From Larix sibirica (Eukaryota; Streptophyta; Pinopsida; Pinales; Pinaceae): 13,024 nt of DNA. Both the position numbers and the translations under genes were made by a program. A model generated the notes under the pieces. That model had not been told where the DNA came from. It was given only the letters and a program-made list of their open reading frames with translations, and did not search any database. Below are positions 1 to 5,950 of the stretch, in pieces (the stretch's first letter is position 1; every line of letters starts with the position of its first letter). The stretch lies in assembly GCA_004151065.3 (NCBI GenBank), contig NWUY0300012940.1:54100-67123 (forward strand), read 5' to 3'.

Positions 1-29
1 GCTAGGTGAACAATTTTTGGGTGTTAACA

Positions 30-450
30 TTTGGGATAGCCAAAAAACCTGATGACACCCTATCCCATCATGTTTTCAGAAAAGATACTCATACTAATCA
101 GTACCTCCATTCCAATTCCCATCATCATCCTTCCTAAAAATTAGGTGTTATCAGCACTCAATAAACATGGGAATTCGTAACCTCGGATAAAGACTAGCGC
201 TTTTAGTAGCATGAGCATCTCATTCAAGAATTAATGAAGAATGGATATAAATAATCTCAATCAAGAACAAAATTTGAAATGTTAATTCCATATCTAGAAA
301 TAGGATAAGAGAAAGTGATGACAATCTGAATATTGTCCTTCCTTTCATCCAAGGTGTTTCTAATAAGGTTGCCAAGATTCTTAGAAAAAAGAGCATCATG
401 AAACTTTCAAACCTCAAAGAACCATGAAGGGATCAATGAAATTGGTTAAA
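30..450 (+). pseudogene. PLE reverse transcriptase C-terminal remnant (copy A)
   Basis: This is the decayed C-terminal (thumb and linker) part of a PLE reverse transcriptase. It is recognised by alignment to 2980-3402 of copy B, not by its own open frame, which has many stops. Matching landmarks are the block for a histidine-rich 'HxHH' segment (about 115-130), 'MKNGYK'-like codons near 237-252 and 'LPFIQGV'-like codons near 338-358. Copy B lacks an equivalent deletion next to the endonuclease: copy A is 26-27 nt shorter at the junction near 444-452. It is not expected to make protein. The minus-strand open frame over 220-417 is a shadow of this region. Confidence 0.7.
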
Positions 451-773
451 GGAGTTTATGAAATACCTTGTTCATGTAGGAGATCTTATATTGGATAAAA
501 TGATCACTCCTTTTGGGAAAGGATTAAAGAACATGAATCAGACATCATGTTCAATAGAACCCAGTCCCCTGCCCTTGCAAAGCACTCTCATAAGACAAAA
601 CATATGTTATGCCATGAGGACATAAAATTTCTTTCAAAGAAAAAATTTATACAAAGCGCAAGATAAGGGAGGCCATCAAAATCATAAAACATCTGCACAA
701 TCTAAATAGTGATGGTGGTTGGGATATTAGTAGTCATTGGATCCCCTTACTACATAACAAGATTTGTCCCTAG
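451..773 (+). pseudogene. PLE GIY-YIG endonuclease domain (copy A)
   Basis: This is the C-terminal homing-type endonuclease of a Penelope-like element, which nicks target DNA for integration. The sequence shows 'GVYEIPCSCRRSYIG' at 451-495, that is the GVY and YIG halves of the GIY-YIG signature with the Cys pair typical of PLE endonucleases. It is followed by an Arg in 'ERIKEHESD', a His-bearing 'ALAKHSHKTKH' stretch, and the C-terminal 'RKIREAIKIIKH' helix (657-692). The C-terminus 'GGWDISSHWIPLL' runs to a TAG at 771-773, probably the true stop. A TAA follows YIG at 496-498, and the N- and C-terminal halves lie in different frames, so there is at least one indel between 560 and 657. RT plus GIY-YIG identifies the EN(+) PLE class. 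Confidence 0.85.
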
Positions 774-1320
774 TTCTTTTCCTTCTTTTTTGTTTTAGTT
801 TTCATTCCTTTCTTTTATACCTCTCTCCCCCTGGTTTCTTTGTTTTCTCCCCCACTCTAGATCATTTTGTCCCCACTTTTCTTTCCCATCCACTTCCTTT
901 TTCCTTTTTCCCTTGATCTTTTTTTGATATTTTTCATTTTCATTTTATTTTTATTACTTAATTTTTTATTATTTTATTATTTTTTCATTCTTTTAATTTA
1001 TTTTAATTATTCTTTTATTTATTCTTTTTGGGTCATTTAGTTTTCAATTTTTCTTTCTTTATTGTGTTTATTTCATTATTTATCGTTCTTTCTTTGTTTA
1101 TTTTCTTCATTATTTTCTAGCTTTTAGTTTATTATTTATTTTTATAAGCTTGATCCCTTTTTTCTTCTTCGTTTTATTAATTGTTTATGTCCTTTATCAT
1201 TCTTAGGGTTTTGATTTGTCTTGCTGACCTGGATTTCCTCTCCCCTATATCATTTTGGATCTTTCTCCCATATTCTCTATTTATCGGTTTTGGCAGCCTT
1301 TTCCTTTCTCGACTCTTTTT
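774..1320 (+). other. PLE 3' UTR, pyrimidine-rich (copy A)
   Basis: This non-coding tail between the endonuclease stop and the hammerhead-like motif is strikingly T- and C-rich on the + strand, with long runs of T, TTTA and TTTC repeats and very few G. The same tail, in the same order, follows the endonuclease of copy B (5301-5836), sharing blocks such as 'ccctctagatc'-type and 'cctttatcattcttagggtt' segments. It is therefore part of the element and not local simple sequence. The minus-strand open frame over 1177-1419 is a by-product of this composition. Confidence 0.75.
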
Positions 1321-1362
1321 AGTCTTGATGATAAACCTTACTAAAGGTTCGAAATGTTGAGT
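1321..1362 (+). ncRNA. Hammerhead ribozyme-like motif (copy A)
   Basis: The order of elements fits a type I hammerhead with a very short stem III. Stem I strand AGTC is at 1321-1324. The core box TTGATGA is at 1325-1331 (canonical CTGATGA with its first C changed to T). Stem II AAACC (1333-1337) pairs with GGTTC (1346-1350) around the loop TTACTAAA, apart from the outermost pair. The core box GAAA is at 1351-1354, then TGTT (1355-1358), then GAGT (1359-1362), which matches AGTC at 3 of 4 pairs. Predicted cleavage would fall after 1358. Hammerheads with minimal stem III are known in PLE terminal repeats. The C-to-T change in the first core box should abolish cleavage in this copy. No folding was run. 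Confidence 0.6.
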
Positions 1363-1396
1363 TATAATCTCTCTTTGCAGGTTTTCCGAAATCAAG

Positions 1397-2123
1397 ATGG
1401 ACAACAGAATTGGCCACATAAGCCTTAAACAATTGATATCTGACTTGTATGGAAGAGAAACTCATGAATTTGTTCGTTGTCTGGAATGATTACGCATACG
1501 GATCAAGAATAAAAAGGCTGACCTCGTATTTCTAAATCGTTGCAAATATTCCAACATTATTCATATTTTTAATGTGGCTAATCACCATTTACAAAATAGA
1601 TGGAATGATTTGGTGTTCTCCATTGCACTAGATCATTGGTATGTAGTGAAATAAAAAGGTTGATATCCAACCTAGCCTCCCTATCTAAACGCATGTTACA
1701 CTTGCATCTCCAGCTATCAAACATGATAGACATGGTCCTCTAGTTGAGAATTGATGCATGTGGTGCATTAAACGTGTCCAATCGTGGATGGATCGCGAAG
1801 AAGAGAAAGAAAATTTGTGCACCTCCAAAATCGCAACACCCCTATTGACACAACAAAACCAAAACCATTATCAATATATCCACCCACCAATTGGAAAAAA
1901 ACTCCATTAGTGCGCTTTAAAATAGATTAGGGTTTTATCTTGTACCCAACTCCATTATGATCAAAGACATCATCTACAGAGTGGAAGATAGCATCAAAAT
2001 TTTTCCAGAGAATACAAAGGATGAGATTAGGAAAGACGTATCCCTTTCCCTAAAACATGCTAAGCCTCAAAAAAAAATTTAAAGAAATAATAACTCATGG
2101 CTCTGAAGAACATTTGAAAGAAT
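1397..2123 (+). pseudogene. PLE ORF N-terminal region (copy B)
   Basis: The ATG at 1397 is chosen because the homologous ATG recurs at 5914 in the element tail, in the same context 35 nt past the hammerhead-like motif. It opens a frame starting 'MDNRIGHISLKQLISDLYGR' that runs about 35 codons to a TGA at 1487-1489. Coding sense continues in pieces: 'KKADLVFLNRCKYSNI', then a basic stretch near 1785-1815, then 'PENTKDEIRKDVSLSLKHAK' (about 2009-2068), a typical linker before the PLE RT. Stops and frameshifts break it throughout. The N-terminal part of PLE proteins is poorly characterised, and no specific fold is claimed here. Confidence 0.6.
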
Positions 2124-2990
2124 GAGAACCTTGTAATTCTTAAAGCAAACAAAGGAGGAGTGATGGTAATCCTAGATAGAAAAGAATATGAGAAAAATAT
2201 TTTAGAGCACCTTCCATCTAGTGGTAGATACAAAAAAATATCTGGTAACCCTCTAATTAAAATCACCATTGCTACCAAAAAATCCATCTAGAATTCCTCT
2301 ATGGAGGACAATACCAAGAAACATATGATACTGAGTTACCCTGTGGTCCCAAGAATTTATGGGTTACCCAAGATTCATAAAAATGGTGTTCCTTTAAGAC
2401 CCATTTTGAATAATATTGGCTCCACTTCTTACTAGCTAGTCAAATACCTTACTGGAGTCATAAAACCTTTTGTTGTTCAAACCAGCTCCTTCGTTAAATA
2501 TTCAAAGTACCTTTGTGGATATGTTAAAGACACTTCAATTGATCATGATGATATGTTCATTAGTTTTGATGTTGTGTCATTATTCACTAAGATTCCCATC
2601 GATAGCACCATGGAGGACATTAGAAGAGTCATTAACCATGACACAACAAACCTAATTGAAATTTGTCTCAGACCCATGTTCTTTAGATTTCTAGGGGAAA
2701 TTTATGAACAAACTAGTGGTGTGGCCATGGGTTCTCCCCTCTACCCTATTGTCACTGATATCTTTATCAATTCCTTTGAAACTAAGGCCTTGAATGCTTA
2801 TCCCATTAAGCCCAAATTATTGAATAGATATGTTGACGATACTAACGTCAATTGGCCCCATGGTAATGAGGAGATCAATAAATTCATTCATCACTTAAAT
2901 AGTGAGTCCGAGCACATCCAATTTTCCATGCAAATTGAGGATAGTGATAGAATCCATTTTCTTGATGTCAGGATAGACAAAAAAACATGA
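2124..2990 (+). pseudogene. PLE reverse transcriptase core (copy B)
   Basis: One frame runs 289 codons with only two internal stops (TAG at about 2289 and at 2433). RT landmarks in order are: 'NLVILKANKGGVMVILD' (2127-2177); 'PRIYGLPKIHKNGVPLRPI' (2349-2405), the PLE-specific GLPKIHK block; motif A 'FISFDVVSLFTKIP' with Asp at 2568-2570; motif B 'SGVAMGSPLYPIVTDIFI'; and motif C 'RYVDDT', with the two Asp codons at 2835-2840. These are followed by 'IQFSMQIEDSDRIHFLDV', the conserved PLE segment after the palm. All three catalytic Asp residues survive, so the palm is unusually well preserved for a dead copy. The frame ends at a TGA (2988-2990) through a frameshift, not at the natural end. Function: target-primed copying of the element RNA. 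Confidence 0.9.
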
Positions 2991-3402
2991 CGACACCCTA
3001 TCCCATGATCCATCAAGTTTTCATAAAAGATACGCACACTGATCAATACCTTCATGCTAATTGCCACCATCATACTTCCCAAAACTTATGTGTTATCAAC
3101 AATTTGGAAATAAGGGCCTTCAAAATATCGAATAAAGACCACCTATCTAAGGAACATGGACACCTAATTCAAGGATTTATGAAGAATGGATATAAAGAGG
3201 ATTAGATCAAGAACAACATTTGAAATTTTAATTCCAGATCGATCTAGAAATAAAATAAGAGAGAGAGACAACAATTTGAATATTGTCCTTCCTTTCATCC
3301 AAGGTGTTATTGATAACACTACTAGGATTCTTATAAAAAAGAACATTATGAAAACTTTCAAAACTAAAAGAACCAAGGGATTAATGAGATCCGTTAAAGA
3401 CC
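2987..3402 (+). pseudogene. PLE RT thumb and linker to endonuclease (copy B)
   Basis: This continues the PLE protein past the frameshift. Frame one (2987-3205) carries 'PMIHQVFIKDTHTDQYLHAN', 'CHHHTSQ' and 'GFMKNGYKED', the usual post-palm segment of Penelope RTs ending in a Tyr-Lys-Glu-Asp tail. Frame two (3186-3402) carries 'RDNNLNIVLPFIQGVIDNTT', then 'TKGLMRSVKD'. The two frames overlap at 3186-3205, placing an indel there. The coding sense is cut at 3402 by the nested LTR element and should resume at 4954. The open frame continues into LTR sequence up to 3491; that tail is not PLE protein. Confidence 0.8.
3398..3402 (+). repeat. Target site duplication AGACC, left copy
   Basis: AGACC lies immediately before the TGTTG start of the left LTR and is repeated exactly at 4949-4953 right after the ACA end of the right LTR. 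Five base pairs is the usual duplication made by LTR-retrotransposon integrase. It fixes both ends of the nested element. Confidence 0.85.
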
Positions 3403-3519
3403 TGTTGGAGGAGCCTAAGTTGGTCGCCCGACTAGGTCCTCCGTTTGACCACTTTGTGGAACATGTCGAACCATTGTGTCGAGTCAGTTAGTGAACCGAC
3501 ATGTCATTATGTAACTGTC

Positions 3520-3526
3520 TATAAAA
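3520..3526 (+). promoter_or_regulatory. LTR TATA box
   Basis: TATAAAA in the left LTR is followed at once by TATATATA. It lies in the expected place for the element promoter, with transcription predicted to start about 25-35 nt downstream, near 3550. The equivalent part of the right LTR is missing at the unresolved base 4800. Confidence 0.5.
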
Positions 3527-3616
3527 CATATATATAGGCTAGAGATCCAGATACATGAGAGGCACTGAGATATTGTAACGCACTTCTGTACTTATTATAA
3601 GTAATAGATACACTTG

Positions 3617-3730
3617 TTGGCTCTTCCACCATTACTTATCTTTTGTTCATATCTATATATTTACTTGCTTATTNTGACTCTACCTCCATTACTTATCTTG
3701 TGTTCATATATATCTATTTGCTTGCTTATT
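3617..3730 (+). repeat. Tandem duplication inside left LTR
   Basis: Two imperfect units, 3617-3673 and 3675-3730, both read 'ctct(t/a)cc(a/t)cca' then 'ttacttatcttttgttcata'-like sequence, and both end in 'cttgcttatt'. The right LTR has one unit (about 4846-4902), so the second arose after insertion or is an assembly artefact at N3674. Confidence 0.7.
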
Positions 3731-3778
3731 CTATAACATATATCGCTAGTAACTATGCAATCCACTTGAATATAACAT

Positions 3779-3796
3779 TGGTTTTGTTGCCGATGA
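3779..3796 (+). other. Primer binding site, tRNA-Asp-like
   Basis: TGGTTTTGTTGCCGATGA starts one base after the left LTR. It matches the well-known plant tRNA-Asp primer site at 12 of 18 positions, with the GTTGCCG core intact and most differences explained by C-to-T or G-to-A change. This points to a Ty3/gypsy (Athila/Tat-like) helper lineage. Confidence 0.6.
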
Positions 3797-3807
3797 TAAA
3801 TGCATAG

Positions 3808-4333
3808 GATGATAATGAGCATGATCCAATGATATCGGAACATGAGATAAAGGAATGGTGCGAGAGAAAGATAGAAAACTATCTGCAAAATTATACTAGA
3901 AGAAACAAGTTGACTATCGCTCAAGCAAGGGAAAGTTTCTTTTATGAAACAAATGAAAAGTTCGTTGATTCCGTGGCGTTCGCATTAAAGAATATTCTGG
4001 ATGAAAATACCGGTAGATGAAAAAGATCGACAATTGCTAACAAAACTAAACAAAGGAAGCCACACAAATTTATCTGAATGGCGTGAAAGAATTGCTGACG
4101 AGTTTTGTGAAGAGTGCACGATTCAGGAGCGAGTATCTATCGATAACGTGAAGCATATGTTCTATAACTACCTTACCAAACAATTTATTTGTTCTCTACC
4201 GACGCTTCTATTAAAATTCTTGATCGACAAGGGAGTAACGCATATTGTCGAACCTCGACCACTATTGTTACCATCGCTCCTAAAAACGAACTGGAGAAGA
4301 AAGAGGATCAGGGGATCACACAAGATCGAGTAA
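3808..4333 (+). pseudogene. Internal protein of the short LTR element, duplicated module
   Basis: This is an unrecognised acidic protein in two frames. Frame one (3808-4020, ATG at 3829) begins 'MISEHEIKEWCERKIENYLQ'; frame two (4001-4333) begins 'MKIPVDEKDRQLLTKLNKGS'. The frames overlap at 4001-4020, which implies one indel. Each carries one copy of a roughly 40-residue module: EW at 3853-3858 and at 4076-4081 start a gapless 38-residue alignment with shared E-W-x-E-R, then T, I, F and F at fixed spacing, about eight identities and ten conservative matches. It does not look like Gag (no zinc knuckle), protease or RT. Function unknown; a packaging or RNA-binding role would be a guess. A TAG just before 3808 may be a decayed start region. 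Confidence 0.55.
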
Positions 4334-4620
4334 TCCTTTCAAATTCGGCAATATCAGGCCAGATATCCATCTACGGCTCTCCACTGCTGACAACATAACA
4401 CTCATACTCAGGCAAGACATGATCAATATTTGAGACCGACTGGTCCATGAAAAAATGGAGAACCTGTCTAGCCTTACTACCCTTAGTATAGACATACATA
4501 ATTCACTTCATGCTAAAGACTTCCAAAACCAACTTCCAGTTTCCTCCGAATCCATTATCGAAGTATGTATTCAACAAAAACTATCTTCCAGCACCAGTTA
4601 GTCCCAACAATAACACATTT
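4189..4620 (+). pseudogene. C-terminal coding remnant of the short LTR element
   Basis: Coding sense seems to pass from the duplicated-module frame to the frame beginning near 4189 ('STDASIKILDRQGSNAYCRT', then 'KNELEKKEDQGITQDRVIL') up to a stop at 4396-4398. It then moves to a third frame over about 4388-4600, which reads like a helical segment: 'DRLVHEKMENLSSLTTLSID', then 'LHAKDFQNQLPVSSESIIE', with a TGA and a TAG inside. Gag-like coiled segments of non-autonomous elements look similar, but no family is recognised. The call rests on composition and continuity only. Confidence 0.35.
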
Positions 4621-4716
4621 TTTTTCTTAGTACTCAGTTAGTTACAATTTTGTCATTTAAAACTCCAGTTCAGCTCCAACTCCCTATTCCTTCAGGACAA
4701 AGAAAGGTTTTGTTGT

Positions 4717-4724
4717 GGGGGAGA
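4717..4724 (+). other. Polypurine tract
   Basis: GGGGGAGA lies immediately upstream of the right LTR start (TGTTG at 4725), preceded by a T-rich stretch. This is the expected plus-strand primer and confirms the orientation and right LTR boundary. Confidence 0.8.
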
Positions 4725-4948
4725 TGTTGTTGGAGCCTAAGTCGGTCGCCCGACTAGGTCCTCCGTTCGACCACTTCGTGGAACATGTCGAACCGTTGTN
4801 TTGTAACGCACTTCTGTAATTGTTCTGAGTAATAGAAATACTTGTTGACTCTACCTCCACTACTTATCTTGTGTTCATATCTATCTATTTGCTTGCTTAT
4901 TCTATAACATGCATCGTTGGTAACTATGCAATCCATTTGACTACAACA
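4725..4948 (+). repeat. Right LTR (internally gapped)
   Basis: It starts TGTTGTTGGAGCC and ends CTACAACA. It is 151 nt shorter than the left LTR. About 94 nt, including the TATA region, are missing exactly at the unresolved base 4800, and the left LTR's second tandem unit is absent. The bases on both sides of N4800 align to non-adjacent parts of the left LTR (3477 and about 3574). Confidence 0.85.
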
Positions 4949-4953
4949 AGACC
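4949..4953 (+). repeat. Target site duplication AGACC, right copy
   Basis: This is an exact copy of 3398-3402, directly after the right LTR end. PLE copy B sequence resumes here. Confidence 0.85.
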
Positions 4954-5300
4954 CTATTGGTCCTCATCAATAAAAGGAGTTTATGAAATACCTTGTTCAT
5001 GTGGGAGATCTTATATTGGATAAATTAGTTGCTCCTTTCATAAAAGGATAAAAGAACATGAATCAAACATCAAGCTCAACACAACCCAGTCCTATGCCCT
5101 TGCAGAGAACTCTCATAATATCAAACATATGTTATGGCTTGATCATGTAAAATTTCTTTCTCAAAGAATAAAATTATACCAAGTCCAAGGTAAGGGAGGC
5201 CATCGAAATCATAAAACATTTGCACAATCTAAATAGGGATGGTAGTTGGGATATTGCTATCCATTAGATCCCCTTACTATGTAACCAGATTCATCCCTAT
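4954..5300 (+). pseudogene. PLE GIY-YIG endonuclease domain (copy B)
   Basis: PLE coding sense resumes after the LTR element. 'GVYEIPCSCGRSYIG' (4976-5020) is the GIY-YIG signature with the Cys-x-Cys pair and is a better match than copy A (CGRSYIG against CRRSYIG). It is followed by 'HKRIKEHESNIKLN', then 'ALAENSHNIKH', where copy A has His in place of the first Asn, so a likely zinc-binding His is lost here. The C-terminal 'REAIEI' helix and the 'PLTM' end follow. A stop codon directly follows YIG and the frame shifts before the C-terminal helix. The stop used by copy A (TAG) is TAT here (5298-5300). Relative to copy A there are 26-27 extra nt in front of GVY (about 4950-4975). Confidence 0.85.
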
Positions 5301-5836
5301 TTCTTTTCATTCTTTGGGTTTTTGTCATATTTCATTTATTTGATCCGCCTCGCCCCCTACTTTCTTTGTTTTCTCCCCTTGCTCTAGATCTTTATGTCCC
5401 TCCTTTCCCGTCAGCGTCCTTTTCCCTTTTGTCCTTGACTTTTTTTTTTATCTTTTTTGTTTTTGTGTTTGTTTTTATTTTTTCATTCTTTTATTTTATT
5501 TTAATTATTCTTTTATTTATCCTTTTATGGTCATTTAGTTTTTAATTTTTCTTTCTTTGTTTTGTTTATTTCATTATTTTATTGTTATTAATTATTTATT
5601 TTTTCTTTATTTGCTTATTTTCTTCACTAATTTATAGCTTTTAATTGTTATTTATTTTATAAGCTTGCCCCCTCTTTTTTCTTTTTCGTTTTATTAATTT
5701 TTATGTCCTTTATCATTCTTAGGGTTTTGATTTTTCTTGTCGACCTAGATTTCCTCTCTCTTGCCTTGTTTTGGATCTTTCTCCGTTGTTCTCTATTTAT
5801 TGGTTTTGGAGGCCTTATTCTTTCTTGAATTTTTCT
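5301..5836 (+). other. PLE 3' UTR, pyrimidine-rich (copy B)
   Basis: This is the same T/C-rich, G-poor tail as 774-1320, with the same order of blocks and small length differences in T runs. It ends at the second hammerhead-like motif. No coding sense is seen on either strand. Confidence 0.75.
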
Positions 5837-5878
5837 AGTCCTGATGATGAACCTTACTAAAGGTTCAAAACATCAACT
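5837..5878 (+). ncRNA. Hammerhead ribozyme-like motif (copy B)
   Basis: The layout matches the copy A motif. Stem I strand AGTC is at 5837-5840. The core box CTGATGA (5841-5847) is canonical. Stem II GAACC (5849-5853) pairs with GGTTC (5862-5866) at all five positions around the loop TTACTAAA. AAAA (5867-5870) stands where GAAA is required, CATC is at 5871-5874, and AACT (5875-5878) pairs with AGTC at 3 of 4 positions. The lesion is G-to-A in the second core box, so this copy should also be inactive. The two copies are damaged at different core positions, which suggests that the ancestor had an intact core. Confidence 0.6.
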
Positions 5879-5950
5879 TATAATCTCTCTTTGTGGGTTA
5901 TCCATAAATCAAGATGGACAATAGATTTGACCATGGAATCCTTAAACAAA
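5879..5950 (+). other. PLE tail repeating the leader and ORF start
   Basis: The sequence matches 1363-1431: the 'ttataatctctcttt' leader, then 'aatcaagatggacaa' with the ATG at 5914, then 'ccttaaacaa'. Similarity ends at about 5950. A 3' end that runs into the beginning of the next unit is characteristic of Penelope elements copied from tandem templates. Confidence 0.75.

Larger units (their letters stand above)
1..1396 (+). mobile_element. Penelope-like retroelement, copy A (3' half)
   Basis: This is the 3' part of an endonuclease-bearing Penelope-like element, cut by the window edge. From about position 15 it aligns base by base with 2950 onward of copy B: both carry the block around 'gacaccctatccca', then the RT tail, the GIY-YIG endonuclease, a long pyrimidine-rich 3' UTR and a hammerhead-like motif. 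Copy B starts directly downstream in the same orientation, so the two form a head-to-tail pair, an arrangement typical of Penelope elements. The copy is non-functional: its RT tail is full of stops and the endonuclease has a frameshift. The rest of the RT should lie to the left of the window. Confidence 0.85.
3403..3777 (+). repeat. Left LTR
   Basis: The LTR begins TGTTGGAGGAGCC and ends TATAACA. It contains an inverted repeat (ACATGTCG at 3461-3468 with CGACATGT at 3497-3504), a TATA box, and a duplicated unit of about 57 nt (3617-3730) that is single in the right LTR. The unresolved base at 3674 sits exactly between the two units. Confidence 0.85.
3403..4948 (+). mobile_element. Nested short LTR retrotransposon, non-autonomous
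   Basis: This is a complete small LTR element inserted in PLE copy B. Left LTR 3403-3777 and right LTR 4725-4948 both start TGTTG and end ACA, with a 5-bp target duplication outside. The internal region is only 947 nt: a tRNA-Asp-like primer site right after the left LTR, an unrecognised small protein, and a polypurine tract just before the right LTR. No protease, RT, RNase H or integrase is present, so it would depend on enzymes of another element, probably a Ty3/gypsy of the lineages that prime with tRNA-Asp. Six mismatches in the first 75 aligned LTR bases, mostly C/T changes in CpG context, indicate an old insertion. Two unresolved bases (3674, 4800) lie in the LTRs and probably hide missing or collapsed sequence. 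Confidence 0.85.
1321..5950 (+). mobile_element. Penelope-like retroelement, copy B (nearly full length, interrupted)
   Basis: This is an almost complete EN(+) Penelope-like element: hammerhead-like motif, start codon at 1397, N-terminal region, RT, GIY-YIG endonuclease, pyrimidine-rich 3' UTR, second hammerhead-like motif, and a short tail repeating the leader and first codons (5879-5950 matches 1363-1431). Removing the nested LTR element and one target-site copy (1,551 nt) leaves about 3 kb, a normal PLE length. Downstream of 5950 the similarity to copy A stops and a gypsy RT begins on the other strand. The coding frame has several stops and at least three frameshifts, so the copy is dead. 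The RT/EN type within a plant-like repeat context suggests the conifer PLE group; that assignment is inference. Confidence 0.85.

Noticed and set aside
220-417. Minus-strand 65-codon open frame
   Set aside because: It is antisense to the PLE copy A RT tail; the same shadow appears opposite copy B at 3164-3376.
2470-2655. + strand 61-codon frame overlapping RT motif A
   Set aside because: It is out of frame with the RT, which carries the conserved residues.
2060-3376. Minus-strand open frames at 2060-2287, 2891-3082 and 3164-3376
   Set aside because: They are antisense shadows of the PLE reverse transcriptase, whose + strand frame contains recognisable motifs.
3661-4936. Minus-strand open frames at 3661-3924 and 4754-4936
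   Set aside because: Both are antisense across LTR sequence of the small element, contain an unresolved base, and match each other only because the LTRs do.
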